Below, piece by piece: positions 10,771-24,100 of a DNA stretch of 64,000 nucleotides. A program made the translations under genes and the position numbers. How positions within the stretch are numbered: position 1 is the first letter of the stretch; each line of letters starts with the position of its first letter. The notes under the pieces were generated by a model that ran no database searches, had not been told where the DNA came from, and saw only the letters and a list, made by a program, of their open reading frames with translations. Origin of the DNA: Prunella strophiata (Eukaryota > Chordata > Aves > Passeriformes > Prunellidae); NCBI GenBank assembly GCA_036583965.1, contig JAZBQD010000030.1:86144800-86208799 (forward strand), written 5' to 3'.

Positions 10771-13280
10771 TAAATCAATACAGGTGTGTTGATGCAATTT
10801 ATTCAGAACTTGGTTTTGATACCATGTGTGAATTTCACACAAAGACTTCACTTTTAGGTATCCATAAAGCATACTGCTTTTCAGTACCCATCAGTCAATG
10901 CCATGTTAGGATATTAATCCTCTCTTTCTCCTTAAAAACCAGTCTGATCTTACTGATCACAAAAAAGTTATTTGCTTAGCGATATTCATATTCACAACTT
11001 TAGGCTGAAAAAACAAGAACTACTGTCCACTAAGTGTAAAATTAGGATGTAGATAGTTCCATGATAAAACAACTGTGCTTAGTCAGATGAACTTCACACT
11101 TACAGGCCATTTGAAAAACTGCCGTTCAATGCAGAATATACTAATTTTCTCTTACATATCCACTGAAGCTACTAGAAGTGAATTAATTAGATGAGATACA
11201 GCATCTATGCGGACAAATACAGAAGATAACAGTGTGAAGGGCCTGACGACAGCAGAGGCAGTACATCAAGATAAATGATCCTTTCATCTTATTCTGCCAA
11301 TCGTTGTGTTGATCATGGCCAAAAAATATTCAAGAATAGGAGATGATATATTTTAGAGCGGCCAGGTAATATGGTATTATGACTGGTAGTACAGCTATTT
11401 CTCTCTTGAAGAAATAACATGATGAGATTACCAACACAGACACTGAAAGAGTCAGATTAATGTTTTTATTCCTTTGGGATATCATATTTAAAGGTATTTC
11501 CAAGGGGAGAAAATACTTAGAGGAAGGGATTTTGCAAAATGGAAATCAAACTACAGAATTAACATTTTGGCATTAACTTACCCTGAGTACAACCAAACTC
11601 ACTGGATTTCCTCAGACACACTTCACAAAAGTTTGACATGGAAAAGCAGAAGGCACCAATAAAAAGATAAAAAATGTATAAGAACTTCTTTTAGCAAGAC
11701 CTTGTAAATTTGTACCAGCAGTGTAAGCCCACTATTGGCTTGAATAAACAAATCAAACTATATTTTCAGTTACTCTGAAAATACAGAAAATTTACTACAA
11801 AGATTATTAAAGAAAACGAGAAAAGAAGAAAAAAATGTGAAAGTACTCCATTGGTTTGGAAAAGTTAATTTAGAGGGGTAATATTTTTCACATAATTCAA
11901 CAACATTTTGTGCTTCTTTTTTTAATAGATGGTAATTGCCTACCATAAATATTCTTCAATAATAAGGCCAAACTTAAAAAAATACTCATAAACATTGCAC
12001 TAATTTTAGGATTTCAGTTATATTGTCCTGAATGATCACCTCTTGGACAGCAGTGGCATTTCCCCTTCACCACTGTTGTAATCCTTTTTAATTTTACTCC
12101 ATTACTAGTTAGCATTAGATTTCAAAAGTATATTGATTGCTGCATATAGGAAATTATGTATACAGTAGGTATTTGTGTTTCCCACACATGACAGTCAAAA
12201 CTCAGCTTGAAACCTTCTGGAGGAGAACCAAACAAAATTTGTCAAAAGGTAAAATAAATACATACATAAATAAATCTAATTCTAAATGCACATTTAGATT
12301 GCTTGAAGTGGATGACTGAACTTGAAGGTGGTTTACTATCTTTAAAATATTGATATTTTCTTATATCAGGAAACTAACTTCACTGTTATCCTTTTTGCTA
12401 CACAATACTAATTTTTATAATTTTCATTTTTTAAAAGCAATAATTTATTTGTAATAATTTGTGACTGAGTATATGAGAAAGACATAGGAATACCTGGAGA
12501 GAGGTTTTACTTGAGAATTTCAGCAGTAGAAGTACAATTTTTTACAGTTTAAGCTCACAGAAACCTATCTGAGCTGTGCAGCTGTCTCTTGCTGTAGCTT
12601 GGATCTGGATTGATCAACGAGATTCAAGGACAACAGTAGGTAGCACAGCAAACACCATCCAGTGACAGCTGCTAAATGTAAATGATCTAAATACATTATC
12701 ACTGACCAAGAGTCATTGTGATAGTTCTTTAAGAACATCAGTACTGCATGGTATGATACTCAAATATTAATATACATTAGGACTTTTTAGGAAAAAAGGA
12801 TTCAGAATTAAACAGGATGCTGGATTACACAAGCATATATACAGTGTTCTTCACAATGCACCCCTCAGAAAAGTGATTCTGTAGAGCTGAAAATACATCA
12901 CAGAAGTTGAACAAAGATGATTGCTTCCATATAAAAAGATACTAAAGTCCATTTTTTCTTTCAATGTTTTCACTTGAGCATGGATTTAAGAGGAGAATAA
13001 ATATGCTATGGTTTTTTTTGCTTGGAAAGGAAGCACAAGCAGAGAATTTAAAGATTTCTATAAAGAATCTGTCCAGATTACAAAGCCTTTCAATATCCAT
13101 TACTAACAATAGTATTAATATGTTATATATCTGCAATGTGTGACAGAACAGAGAGCCAATAAAATAATAAAATCCCCCAATGAAAACAATGGAGCAAACA
13201 AGCCACAACAGATTCTTAAATCTGCATGGGAAATGAAGGTGAAAATGTTTGAAATAGATACGAGTCAGACCTAGAGTCTA
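5191..13280. other. Eight kilobases of unassigned AT-rich sequence
   Basis: I recognise no exon, RNA gene or transposon here. Contents worth noting are a 31-nt T run at 10739-10769 (separate entry), a GC-richer patch near 9950-10060, and many short frames without family motifs. It may be intronic or intergenic. Confidence 0.55.
10739..10803 (-). repeat. Poly(A) tail with upstream AATAAA on the minus strand (candidate retrocopy 3' end)
   Basis: The plus strand has 31 consecutive T at 10739-10769. On the minus strand this is a poly(A) run. An AATAAA lies at 10803-10798, 28 nt before the run, which is the spacing of a processed mRNA 3' end. The sequence to the right (10804 to about 11300) would be the 3' UTR of the copied transcript. 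I recognise no coding sequence in it. It could equally be a chance homopolymer. Confidence 0.3.
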
Positions 13281-13793
13281 GAATAATGGAATCACAGAAC
13301 AGTTTATGTTGGAAGGGAGCTTAAAAACAATTTAGATCCAGCCCTCCTGCCATGGGCAGGGTCACTTCCCCTACATCAGGTTGTTCAAAGCCACACCCAA
13401 ACCAGCCTTGAATGTTTCCAGGGATGCAGCTTCCACAGCTGCTCTGGGAAGAATTTATTCCTAATGTCTAATCCACACTTACCCTTTTCAGTTTAAAGCT
13501 ATTCTCCTTTGTCCTGGCACCACATGCCTCTCTGAAAAGTTCCTCTCCAGCTTTCCTGTAGGATGTCTTTAGCTATGGGGAAGGTGTTGTGTTCTCCCTG
13601 ACACTTTCTCTTCCCCAGGGTAACAGCCCCAGCTCCCTCAGCCTGTTCCCTAGAAGAGAAGCTTGGCCCTCTGATCACCTGTGGCCCTCCTCTGGATCCA
13701 CTCCAACAGATCCACATCCTTCTTCAGTTGGGAGCTCCAGAGCTGGATGCAGTACTCAGGTGGGGTCTCACCAGAGTAGGGTAGAAGGCATGG
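13281..13793 (-). mobile_element. CR1 LINE fragment, 5'-truncated
   Basis: The 3' end is at the left (GAATAATGGAATCACAGAAC, then GTTGGAAGGGAGCTT). Next come the well-known blocks near CCTGCCATGGGCAGGGTCAC, TTGAATGTTTCCAGGGATGC and CTCCCTCAGCCTG, ending in CAGTACTCAGGTGGGGTCTC and ACCAGAG near 13785. Relatively low divergence makes it one of the younger CR1 copies in the window. No octamer tail remains. It is 5'-truncated, as is usual for CR1, and abuts an opposite-strand CR1 at its 5' end. Confidence 0.92.
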
Positions 13794-13804
13794 TCATTGT
13801 AAAT

Positions 13805-14265
13805 TAGAGAAAAGGTCTTGGAAAACTGGTCTGAATCCAACAGGGACAAGTGTGAGATATTAAAAACAGGTAAGAATAATCATCAGCTTTACAAACAGAG
13901 GATGGGAAACAGCTGGCTAAATAGTAGTTTTTGGAAAGAGATCCAAAGAATTAACTAGACTATAGTCTGAACATGACCAAAGATATCATGCTGTTCTGAA
14001 GATGGCAAGCATCCTGCTAAGATGTGTAAGTGGAATATAGCTTGCAAAAAAATGAGCAAATCTTTCAGCTTTGCACAACTTTGTAGAGCCTCAGCTGGAG
14101 GACTCTGTCCAGCTCTGGTCAACATTTTTGCTGAACCACATCAGAGAGAGAACAGGGAATAAAGAAAGAAAGATAAGAAATCTACAAAGAGGACCACTGG
14201 AAAACAAATGAAAGATTCAAGCTGTTTATATTAAGGAAAACTGAAAGGGTGATGGCTGAGGTATA
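13805..14265 (+). mobile_element. Old CR1 LINE fragment (ORF2 C-terminal region)
   Basis: A degraded plus-strand CR1 with recognisable blocks: ATCCAACAGGGACAAGTGT, AGGATGGGAAACAGCTGGCT, a CTGAACATGA block, ATGCTGTTCTGAAGATGGCA, and GCCTCAGCTGGAGGACTCTG followed by TCCAGCTCTGG. It has many substitutions and indels and no open frame. The block pattern resembles an older CR1 subfamily than its neighbour at 13281-13793. Ends are approximate. Confidence 0.75.
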
Positions 14266-17182
14266 TGAAAAATTTCAGAAAGAGAAAAAAAAGATGGGAT
14301 GAGTGGACTCAACAGTAAGTAACTGTTTTTCTATGATTACAGGACAGTGGCCATCATGAAAGCTATGAACATGTATGACTGTCAACAGCAGAAAAATGGA
14401 CCAAGCAGCAAATTTAACAGGAAAAGCATGTCTGATTACTGGTGGTGGAATTAACAGGAAAAATCCTAGCCACAGTAAGCCAAAAAGTAACTTGGCACAT
14501 TCATGGCAAATGAATATACAAACACTTATGCTAAGAAACCTTGATGCAATCTCCCTCATGGAAGTTTGAAAATCACTGGTTTACTAAGAGTAGAATCTCA
14601 ATGAGAAGTTCATGTTATTTCCATATACTCTAGCTTCTTATGGACACCACTGATACAACACTGACTCAGATGAACCATGTGACTGACCCAGAAGGGTAAC
14701 ATTACTACAAAATACCTTTCAGGAAGCATCTTTGATTTGCACAGACTCTGGTGAACATTTCCAAATAAGGAATACATTAGCAGAAGAAAAGGTCTGTTCA
14801 CAAACCATTCACAAACAAACAAAAAGCAGTGTGTGGGGAGTACATCTGCTGGATAATTTATTCACAATGAATTATTCAGCCAACTCTAGCAAAGGACCTA
14901 TTTTTTTTCTAGTTATATAAAGATATTTTCTTATGACAGCCATAGACACAAATGTTATATTTGACTGATGCTTTCCTTACTGTCATCTTTTCTGTTTGGC
15001 CCATGAAGTCAGTTCAGGAAGTACTTTGTCTTCTCACTGATCTTTTGATTCAGGGGTGAATGACAACTTTAACCACACAGCTAGACCAAATGCCTCAGGA
15101 TGGTGAGGGTAGAAGGAAAATTGTATTTTTAAATTAGAAGGACAAAAATTGCCCACAGCCAAGTAACAGACTATCACATAAACAGAAACTTTGTCATGTG
15201 AAATAGTAGCAGTCCAATTTCAAGACAAAAGCAAGATAAAGTTAAGGACATTTGAAAACAAAGGTTTGAGGAAAGTGACTCATGCACTGATAAACCAGAT
15301 AAAAAAAAGATAAAACACTGAGAAAAAATAGAATGCATCTAATCCACACAATACCACATTTTATTGGCTTTTTTTTTCTTTTCAAAAGTAATTTTCCCTT
15401 TCTTTCCTTTGTTTCACTCTCACTTTCCCTTTTAGTTTGCAGTTCTTTGTTCTTTCCTTTTTAATGATGACTAGCACTGATTTAGTTATCTAGGTCATTC
15501 ATTTACCTTGAATTGTTTGCTGTGATATGACAAAAACATTGAAACCTAGGAACTCCTATTAACTTTGCTCATATTATTGAAGTTGATTTTATTTTGAAAA
15601 TGCCTTAAATATTTTCAATTGCTTAAAATGTTTCAACTTTAAAATTTGAAGTAAAGTTGATATGAATTGCAATAGCCTGAATTGCTAAAATGCATACAGT
15701 CTTTCTCTTCATTAGGCAGTGTGTTTTCACATTTCTCTGTTAGCACAAGAAAACTCTGAAAATTCAATTACTTGAATTAATGCAGTGTGCAACACAGCAC
15801 ACAGAAGAATTCCCCATCCTTGATAGCACATACCTCTTTTGCCCTATTATATGACAGAGTCAAATTATGACACAGCTTCTCTTATGCATCCATTTTAAAA
15901 TCTTTTAAGCAGAGTGATGCTTGACAGCAGATACAAAGCAATAGATGCAAGTGCCTTGCATTTTTTTAAATAGGATTGAAGTGCAAAGACATTTGAAGAA
16001 ATGCAGTAGACAAGCCCCTATGTTAATATCAGCCATATTTTTGTATGATCCATATGGACAAGTCACCTCATCTTTTTGTACTAAGGATGAGGTTATTTTC
16101 TTGCTGGGCAAGAAACACACAGTCTCCATTCAGATGTGGATTATTACAGTACACTCTATATGAGATCACCATAAGTACGATCTTTATGTTTAGGTGACCA
16201 TCAAGAAAACCAACAACAGCCAGAGAACTGGTGTGACACATCTTAAAATGTTTATCTCTTTTGCCATATCTGTATCATTGCCTTGAGATCCCCTTTTCTT
16301 TGGGGGCTTCAGATGTACTAAGTTATCATTCCCACATAGACTACAGACACACATATGTATAAGTTAACTTGTATCTCCATGCACACACATATATAGAATG
16401 GAGTTGAAAAGGAAGAGAACACCTGTTTTGCTTTTTGTACAACTCCTAACACAATGACCTTTGTATATAAAACCAGTTGAAATGGTAAATGTTTCTGTTC
16501 CTTCACTCAGAACCCACCCTGCATAGAACTTTTTATTGCAGTGACCAGATGAGGAAGAGTTTCTGATTCCATTTCCCGCTCCATATTCCATCACTTCTAG
16601 TCAGGCTCTTATAGATGCTTAAGTTGACTTTCTGGGGAATATGAAATGCTTTAGTATTAAAATAATATTTTAACATTTCTCTTGATCTTTCAGATTACTT
16701 CATGAGCTCAGGACTGTGAAAGTAATTGTTTTTTGACTTCAGCATTGTGGTTAAAATCCCTGTGTGTGCCTTGTCCTTCAGTTTCAGGTAAGAACATTTA
16801 TCACTGGGCTGTAGGTGAGATATATCTATACAAGCTGGAGACAGCTAGAAATCTCATATGTGTGTAAAAGCATCTGTCTGCAGTGCATGATGAAGAAGTT
16901 CATCAATTTCAAATAGTGCTGAACAGCTTTTAATGTGCTACAGTTGATATGTACAAGAACAATAAGACCAAACCTTTCTATTTGCAACACATCAGCAGGC
17001 CACTTTTTGCTCAAATGGATATGGACTTTTTTTTCTGGAACTCAGGCCAGGAGACACAAAACAGCTCTATAGCCTTTGTAATATGTGATACCCTGACACT
17101 GAGTCAGTCTGTTAAATGTTTTCTGGAAAGAAAGGGTTGCTGGCTAGAGATCTCGGATCTTTTCTTGTATGTACAAAACTCT

Positions 17183-17184
<2 letters not shown>

Positions 17185-17230
<46 letters not shown>
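17185..17230. repeat. Poly(T) run, 46 nt
   Basis: An uninterrupted T run. The sequence to its right lacks TTTATT or TTTAAT within 50 bp, so the minus strand shows no poly(A) signal and there is no case for a retrocopy tail. It is a long mononucleotide microsatellite, and its true length may be misassembled. Confidence 0.9.
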
Positions 17231-17232
<2 letters not shown>

Positions 17233-20200
17233 CAGCCTGTGCTTCTCAAGTGTCTATGGCTTCTCTGGGTGTATATAGTTGCATCAAATGGAGATTAGAA
17301 ACATCTTTTACATTAGACAAACACTATCCTGTGTTCTGCAACCTCTAAATGCCATCAAAAGTGTGTCCATGACAATGGTATAAAACTGGTAAATGCTATT
17401 GTTCTCAGAGATAGGGATGATACCTCTTTATAATGGATTCTAGAAATCCCTAGCACACTTCTGTCTTAGAAGATAGGTTTTTCCTGTATTCTCACTTCAT
17501 TTTACATCAGCATATTTATTCGTTTCTAACGCCTCACCTTCTACTGAAACAGGTAGCAGTGACACAATGTTGCCTTTGTGGCTCCCTTTGCCTTTAGCGT
17601 ATAGATTACAAGATGAATTCTGCTTTATTTTGTTTCCCTTAGATATGTTCCTCTCGACTGTGTTGCACTAATTCACAGGCAGCTTGAAAGCATAGTCTTA
17701 CACATAACACTCTCAAGCAAATACCTGAATAAAACGTGAGTTACCCAGGAACAAAAAATGGTGAAATGACACCAGAAACGCTCAGTAAGTTGTCTGTCTT
17801 TGATACCACCTCCCATTCCACAGATGTCCTCTGCTTCCATTGCACTCTTCTCTATTGCAGCTCCTACCTATGCTCCCAGATATGTATATCCCCTATTCTT
17901 TGCCTTGCACAAACACTAGATTGAATTGCTGTCCTCCTGTGTTAAACAGAAGAACAATGCTGCTTTTCTTTGATGATGACTTGTTAGTATGGGCATGTGC
18001 TTGCCTTTCCCTTTCACTTAATCCATTAGTAATTCCTCCCAAAGATAATTTTCCCTCCAGCTGCAGTGAGGTCCTCGGGAATCAGCTTGCACTAGGAGAA
18101 CCACTGAACCAAAGCTGCAGGGGAAGGAAACACAAGCACAAACAAAAATGCACACATGTGCAAACAAAAGTGAAAGCCCAAATATATCAATATAGTTGAT
18201 GTCTATTTTTTCCAAGGCCTTAGAGATCTGGTCAGATGGAGTTTATTTGAATGGTATTTGGTCATGTTAAGCGACAGTTTTGCACCAGGATGTTTTATTT
18301 AAATGAATCCAAATGTCAAAGGATAAGGTATTCTTTTTAGCCTGACATCAGCAACTAACAATACTACAAGAAGTAATTGGGACATCAGTAACTTAACTTC
18401 AGACTTTTTTAATTGATTGCCATCCATAAAAATCTGCTGTCTAGTAAAGTCCCAACTAAATATGATCCATGTACTTGAATGTACTTAATAAATGTGGATA
18501 CTTGGATTTCAGAATGAATAGTGTTACTCATGTTCTCCAGGGTCAGTACAGGTCTCAAACCAAAAGTATAATGCTATGAAAATTGAAGGATGAAGCACTG
18601 GGACTTTAACATACCATAAAGTTTTGGGGGAAAAAAATTAAAATTCTCTATCTTTTGAAGAGTGAAGATTTGTTTGATAGCTCAGCTGAGTAGTAGATTG
18701 CCTGTGTCAAAAGGCTGGCACAGTGTGTAATAACTAAAGTTGATCGGAAAAGCCTCAGAAAGTGTTTAGTGTAATGGGAACTGAAACCTGTAACTTTTTG
18801 CCTGTCAAAACAAGCCTTTTTATTCCAGAAGACAAACCTTTTGATGTGATAGCTGATATTTCTATGAAATTGTGTATTCTTAAACCACCTGGCCATTCTA
18901 TACTGTCTTCTGCTGATGGTTCTGAAGTGAAAATGAAACATAGAGAAGTAAATGGAAGACTTAAAAATATTAGCAATCTTTTGTCTTTTTGAAGGAAGAG
19001 TAAGTGATTAAGAACAGGACTTGTGAGCATGTTGTATGCAAAGTGAAAGGATCCAGAAATAAACATTGTTTGAGGCCAATTTCAACATCAAAACATACAA
19101 TGAAAATGCTTCTTCAAAAGAGATCCCAAAGCCATTCAAGGGCTCAAATAAGAACATGATGCAACAGTCTGCAGGAAGCAAATGGGTTCAGGTAGGCAGA
19201 AAAATGCAGAAGAAGGCATCTGAAAGTTCTGCTTTACTGTCCTACAAGGCAAATGATTGTTTATTCTTCAAGAAATTCAGCACATGCAGATGTCCCTTTC
19301 TCCTTTCTTTCTTTCTTTTTTTTTTTTTTTTAATTTAAACAACATCCTCATTAGAAAGATGATTCAAGAGAATTTCAGATTCATGAATTTACAGAAATGC
19401 CCAAGGAGTATGCTGTAACATCTTTAAAACTGTTCAGTTCAGAAAACAATTGAGAAGTGTCATTTGCATGTTTTTACAAGTGAAAGGGATGAGCCTTAAA
19501 ATGGAGTCTGATTTAGAACTTCAGAAAAATAGGAAAAATTACTTCAGAATTAAAAGTTGGAAAAATTCAGCTGTTCTAAGAAAATGTAATGTGAGATTCT
19601 TGATAAATCCTGGATAATACTGAGGTACTGAGAAAAAAATAAATACATTTCCTCTGCAGAAAAGTTTGCTAATTTTAAAAATTAGAGCCTTACATTTCTT
19701 AACAAAGATTCAGACCAATTAGAAGAGCACTAAGTCACCTAAACCCAGTCTTCTACAATGTGAAAAGGCCTATCTAAAAAGTAATTTCCAACATTTTTCT
19801 GTTGAAAAGAAAGAAATAAATACTTACAGGACAACATAAAGCTGACCAAATACATAAATCAATTGCAAAATCAGATTAACTGTGCTGGATCAGTCTCCAT
19901 CAGTGGCAGACAAATAAAACAGCCTAGCTCACATATGAGTCGCTATATTCTACATTTTTTAGATGAACAGCCTCTCAGGAATTTCAGAATCCTAAAATAT
20001 ATTATTACTTCCATCATAATGAATGAATCTGGTGATTTTTCATGAAACTCTATCTTTACTTTGATTAACTGACATTTACTACTTAAGAATGTGCAAATAA
20101 AATTTCACCATGACTGAGTTTTTGCATGATGCATTTTTTTATTCAAAACATCTTGTTCCTGTGTCAGTGACCTAACACAGGACAAAGTAAATGAGCACCA

Positions 20201-20739
20201 GGAACACCACAAAGCATCATGAATAAAATGCCCATCTTAAGAATGAAGATGCTGAGCTACTACTGAGCAAGAAAAACTGTCCATGCATCTGCAGAAGAAA
20301 ATGGAGATATTGTTCCAGATACTCTTATAAAAGCTGTAGGATGTTATTTGAATGGAAAATATGTATTATTTCCTGTGAAGCACTGCAACATAGTTTGGCG
20401 ACACAGCTGTAATTTTTGTACACTTCATTTCAGAAGGAAAAGAGAAAGTGGTGAAAGGGAATTTGGCAATACAGCTTTAAATATTGTATAATCCTTGTAG
20501 TCAGCTATCTCTGTTGGCAGCCAAACAGAAGTGCCTAGAGTCAGAAACCTCAGCAAAGGGCATTTACAAATATTTAAAAAATGCAGTTACTTGGAATACA
20601 ACTCTGCTCTTGTGCTGTCCCCACAGACTTCAGATTACAAAGGCAAGGGAAGGGAAGTGCTCCCATCTCCCAGACTGTGACCCATACCTCCTTTCTTCTT
20701 TTTAGGACTATAATTAGCTCCCTCTTCTCTAAGCTTCCA

Positions 20740-20771
20740 GCCCAGTCTTTTGGACTGGGCAGCTTTGCCCA
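20740..20771. other. Two overlapping GC-rich hairpins upstream of a T run
   Basis: GCCCAGTC (20740-20747) pairs perfectly with GACTGGGC (20753-20760) around a 5-nt TTTTG loop. TGGGCA (20756-20761) pairs with TGCCCA (20766-20771) around GCTT. The two hairpins share bases, so only one can form at a time. A T-rich run follows from about 20774. No gene is seen next to it. Confidence 0.6.
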
Positions 20772-23429
20772 CTGTTTTTTTTTTTTTTTATTCCTCTGAA
20801 GCTTCTTGACTTCTTTCTCTCTCTACTCGATCCTCAACAGACCTAGCTACTTTGATGATATTATGGGTTGACAGCCAGAACTGAAAATAAGAAGAAGGAA
20901 GCCTACTGACAAACTGGCTAGGTTTTGTTTTTTAGCTTTTTTTTTCTTAAAAAAAAAGTGTCATCAGTGGTTTTGATGCCAAAATTTTTGTGCAATGAAC
21001 ACAACTGGCATGAACACTTGGATGCCTCCCAAATGCAGATGGAAATGTCAAAGAAATGATGAAGGTAATATTGTCATGAACTGAATTATTCCATAACGAA
21101 TATATGCCCCAGAAGAAGGGGAAAAAAAATAGTTTCTCCTAGTTACAAAATAAAATATGACATAGGTAGATCATGACCCTGACAAGTACTCAAAGTCAGC
21201 TGGTGTAAAGAGGTTTTAAAACAACAACAACAAGAAATCAGCAAGCAAGATGAGAAATGATAAAAGCATCCACTAAAATGTATGGAAAGAGCAGGGAAGT
21301 AACTTGAAAGCCAGGTGTCACAAATATCAGAATACTTGTAAAGCACAGGAAAAGGAGTCAAGTATGATTGTTTTTTTCTTGACTGTGCTGGAGACTTGTG
21401 TGACTTTTGGCCCAAACAAGGCCATCTCAGCCTGGAGGAACATAATAAATGACAAGCAAACACAAAAATAAAATCCTGCTTTGAAAATTAACCAGTTAAA
21501 TAGTTTTCTGTAAAGACTAATGTTTACCTGATAAAGCAGTTATTTATTTGGCTTTAACTCTACCAAACAACACAAATAGATTTCTTATTGGTACTGTATC
21601 TGATAGGTGAAGATGATGGTAAACATGAAAAAGAAACCTACAGACTTACTTGAACCTGGAGATCATGGTCATGGAATCGTATGCTGGATGTAACAGAAGA
21701 TGCATGTTACAGAATTATGAACCTTGGCACAAGCAGCAGAAATTGGGAAGTGGACAAATTTTAAAACTTCTGTCTGAACGTGAGGACAGAGCAGAAGAAT
21801 AAGACTGAAAGATATGAAAAGATTTTTCATTTTTTGTTTCTACAAAATAGGAAATCATGATGAAAATTTGAAGATTCTTTGATGAAAGAATCATCATGTG
21901 ATGTTCTGTGTCTGATTAAGAAAATTGTAGAAGATTATAGCAGGCAAATCAAAAACATGCTCCCATAAATCCCATAACTCTGATGTGAAATCAGTTTTTC
22001 TGTCCCTGCAGCCAGCTAATAAAGATGTGCCAGTGAGCACTACAGTCTCAGGCCTGATTGTCATAGTTCTTAACTTCTGATTTTACTTTTATAAGAACTT
22101 TCATGGCATCACTGTAAAGCCAAAGGGCAGGGAAAAAAAAAAAAAAGTTCAAAGCAATTAGGTGCAGAGAAAAATAACAGCGGCTTGTATCTTTTGTTAG
22201 GAGATATTGAAAAAGAAAAATAGTGAGTATTTGAATGGTCTGAATGACAAATGTATGTGGGAGAATCTGGTACCAAACAAATATGGTTTATTTTATTTTT
22301 AGGACGTGTGCCATCAGGTAAAAAATAAACAGGACTAAATAAAGACTGCTGCATGTATATAGCTCCACTTAGAAGTACAGGCAATGGCAAACAGTGCAGG
22401 TAGCTGGATGGATGTGTAAGGTGTAAGTAAAGGTGGATGAGGTGTAACTCAGCTTCAGAAAAGCTCTCTCTTGTCTATAACAAAGCAGATACTCTAGCTC
22501 ATGTCACCCACAGGTAGACACCAGATTTAGGTGGTTATTCTGTGCAGAAAATTCCAGCCTTTCAGTAGAGTGATGTTTTTTCACTCCAGCAGGATTTGTC
22601 AGGAGAGTTTTGTAATATCCTGTGTTAAAAACATATTTCTCTGAACAGTTTATTAAGGCATAAAAATTTGTTATGGGCAGAATTTAAACAATGATGGAAT
22701 GACAGAAAACAGTTCATAAGGATCAGCTCCTGTTATTTACCTCCAGCAGAAGGCTTTGGAAAGAAAATGAGAGTTTTATGTTTTCTACCTTCTTTTTGAG
22801 GTTGAAGAGGGACCTGCCAAGATAGCAACGACATTAATTTGTATTTTTAACAGTTTTAATCAGTTACCAGTGTGCCAGTTTGGCAGTCCTTAGCCAGAAC
22901 ACCCTGTGCTGTAACTTCAGACATTAGCCCTGGAAAAACATCCTCCAAGTTTGGCAGCACCATGAGTGTATTGGAATGCCAAAAGTCATGTGAATGAATA
23001 AAGTAAGGATAGGACATGCATTAATAAATCAGTGGATAAATAGGTTGTAGGTGGGTTCTGCTCATGCAGGCCACTTTTAGCAGCAAGCAAAGCACTTCCT
23101 CGCTTTCTTTAAGAGGTAGATCATGTATTCCTGACAGTGTTTTATAGTTGTAGCATATTACAACTTTTGTAACAATATAAATTAATTTTTAAGGGGCTTT
23201 TAAAAATGTTTCTCTTAAATAATTTTGTGGGTACTCATTGTTTTTTCTCTTATCACTGTGTCCAAATGTAAACAGTGTAATGTCTGCTTAAAACAAAAAA
23301 ACATTAGTAAGGACTTGCTGAAAGTCCAGACCAGGTTAGGCTGCCACAGCTCCATGCATCCAAGTCTGTCCAACAAAGAGGCCTGAGCAGGTATTCCCAA
23401 TGAGCAGCCTCACACCATAATTTGCACAT

Positions 23430-24045
23430 AACCAGCCACAGAGAGCAGCACAGACAGGGCACAGTGCTCACACATAAGCAAACAGCACTGGTGGTCTTAT
23501 CCTGGTCCCCACTCTGGCTGATCAGAACAACAGGGTCTTAGTGGAAAGTACACACATTTATAGGGTGTGGATCACTCCAATAGTTAGTCTGAGACTCATA
23601 CTTGATCCACTAGCTGGCCTTGGACCCTTGGTTTTCCTACTTGGTGGTACTCAAGCATGTGAACCCACAGGGACAGACCCAAGAGCAGCTGCTGGAACTC
23701 AGAATTATGTGAGCACACACTCTAAGGGACCCCATGGTAGCAGACACAGACATCCAGATCACCGGTAGCTGGTCCGTTGATATTTTGGTCTCCTCATGAG
23801 CAGGCATGCAAAGCAGTGTCTCTGGTACCTGGTCCAGGCTGCAGTCTTACCTGTAGCCAATGCCAGATTCCAAAGTCCCTTCAGCTCTGGACCTTCTAGA
23901 CCATGCAGTACACTCTGATTTCCCCAGTCTCTGTCCCAGACTCGTGAGAACTCCAGTACTTGGTTCCTAATCCTCTTACACTACTCAGCAGCCAGGCCAG
24001 CTTGATGTTGTCAGTGATTTCTCACTGACACACCCACTCTGCTCA

Positions 24046-24100
<55 letters not shown>

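Larger units (their letters stand above)
14271..23429. other. Nine kilobases of unassigned AT-rich sequence
   Basis: I see no exon, RNA gene or recognisable transposon. Contents include a 46-nt T run (17185-17230), overlapping short hairpins followed by T-rich sequence (20740-20790), and a pyrimidine/T run near 19310-19331. The 119-codon frame at 17840-18199 shows no family motif and is within chance expectation for this length of AT-rich DNA. Confidence 0.55.

Noticed and set aside
17185..17230. 46-nt T run as a minus-strand retrocopy tail
   Set aside because: No poly(A) signal in the adjoining 50 bp on the minus strand.
17840..18199. 119-codon plus-strand frame
   Set aside because: Same reasoning; cysteine/leucine-rich with no family resemblance.
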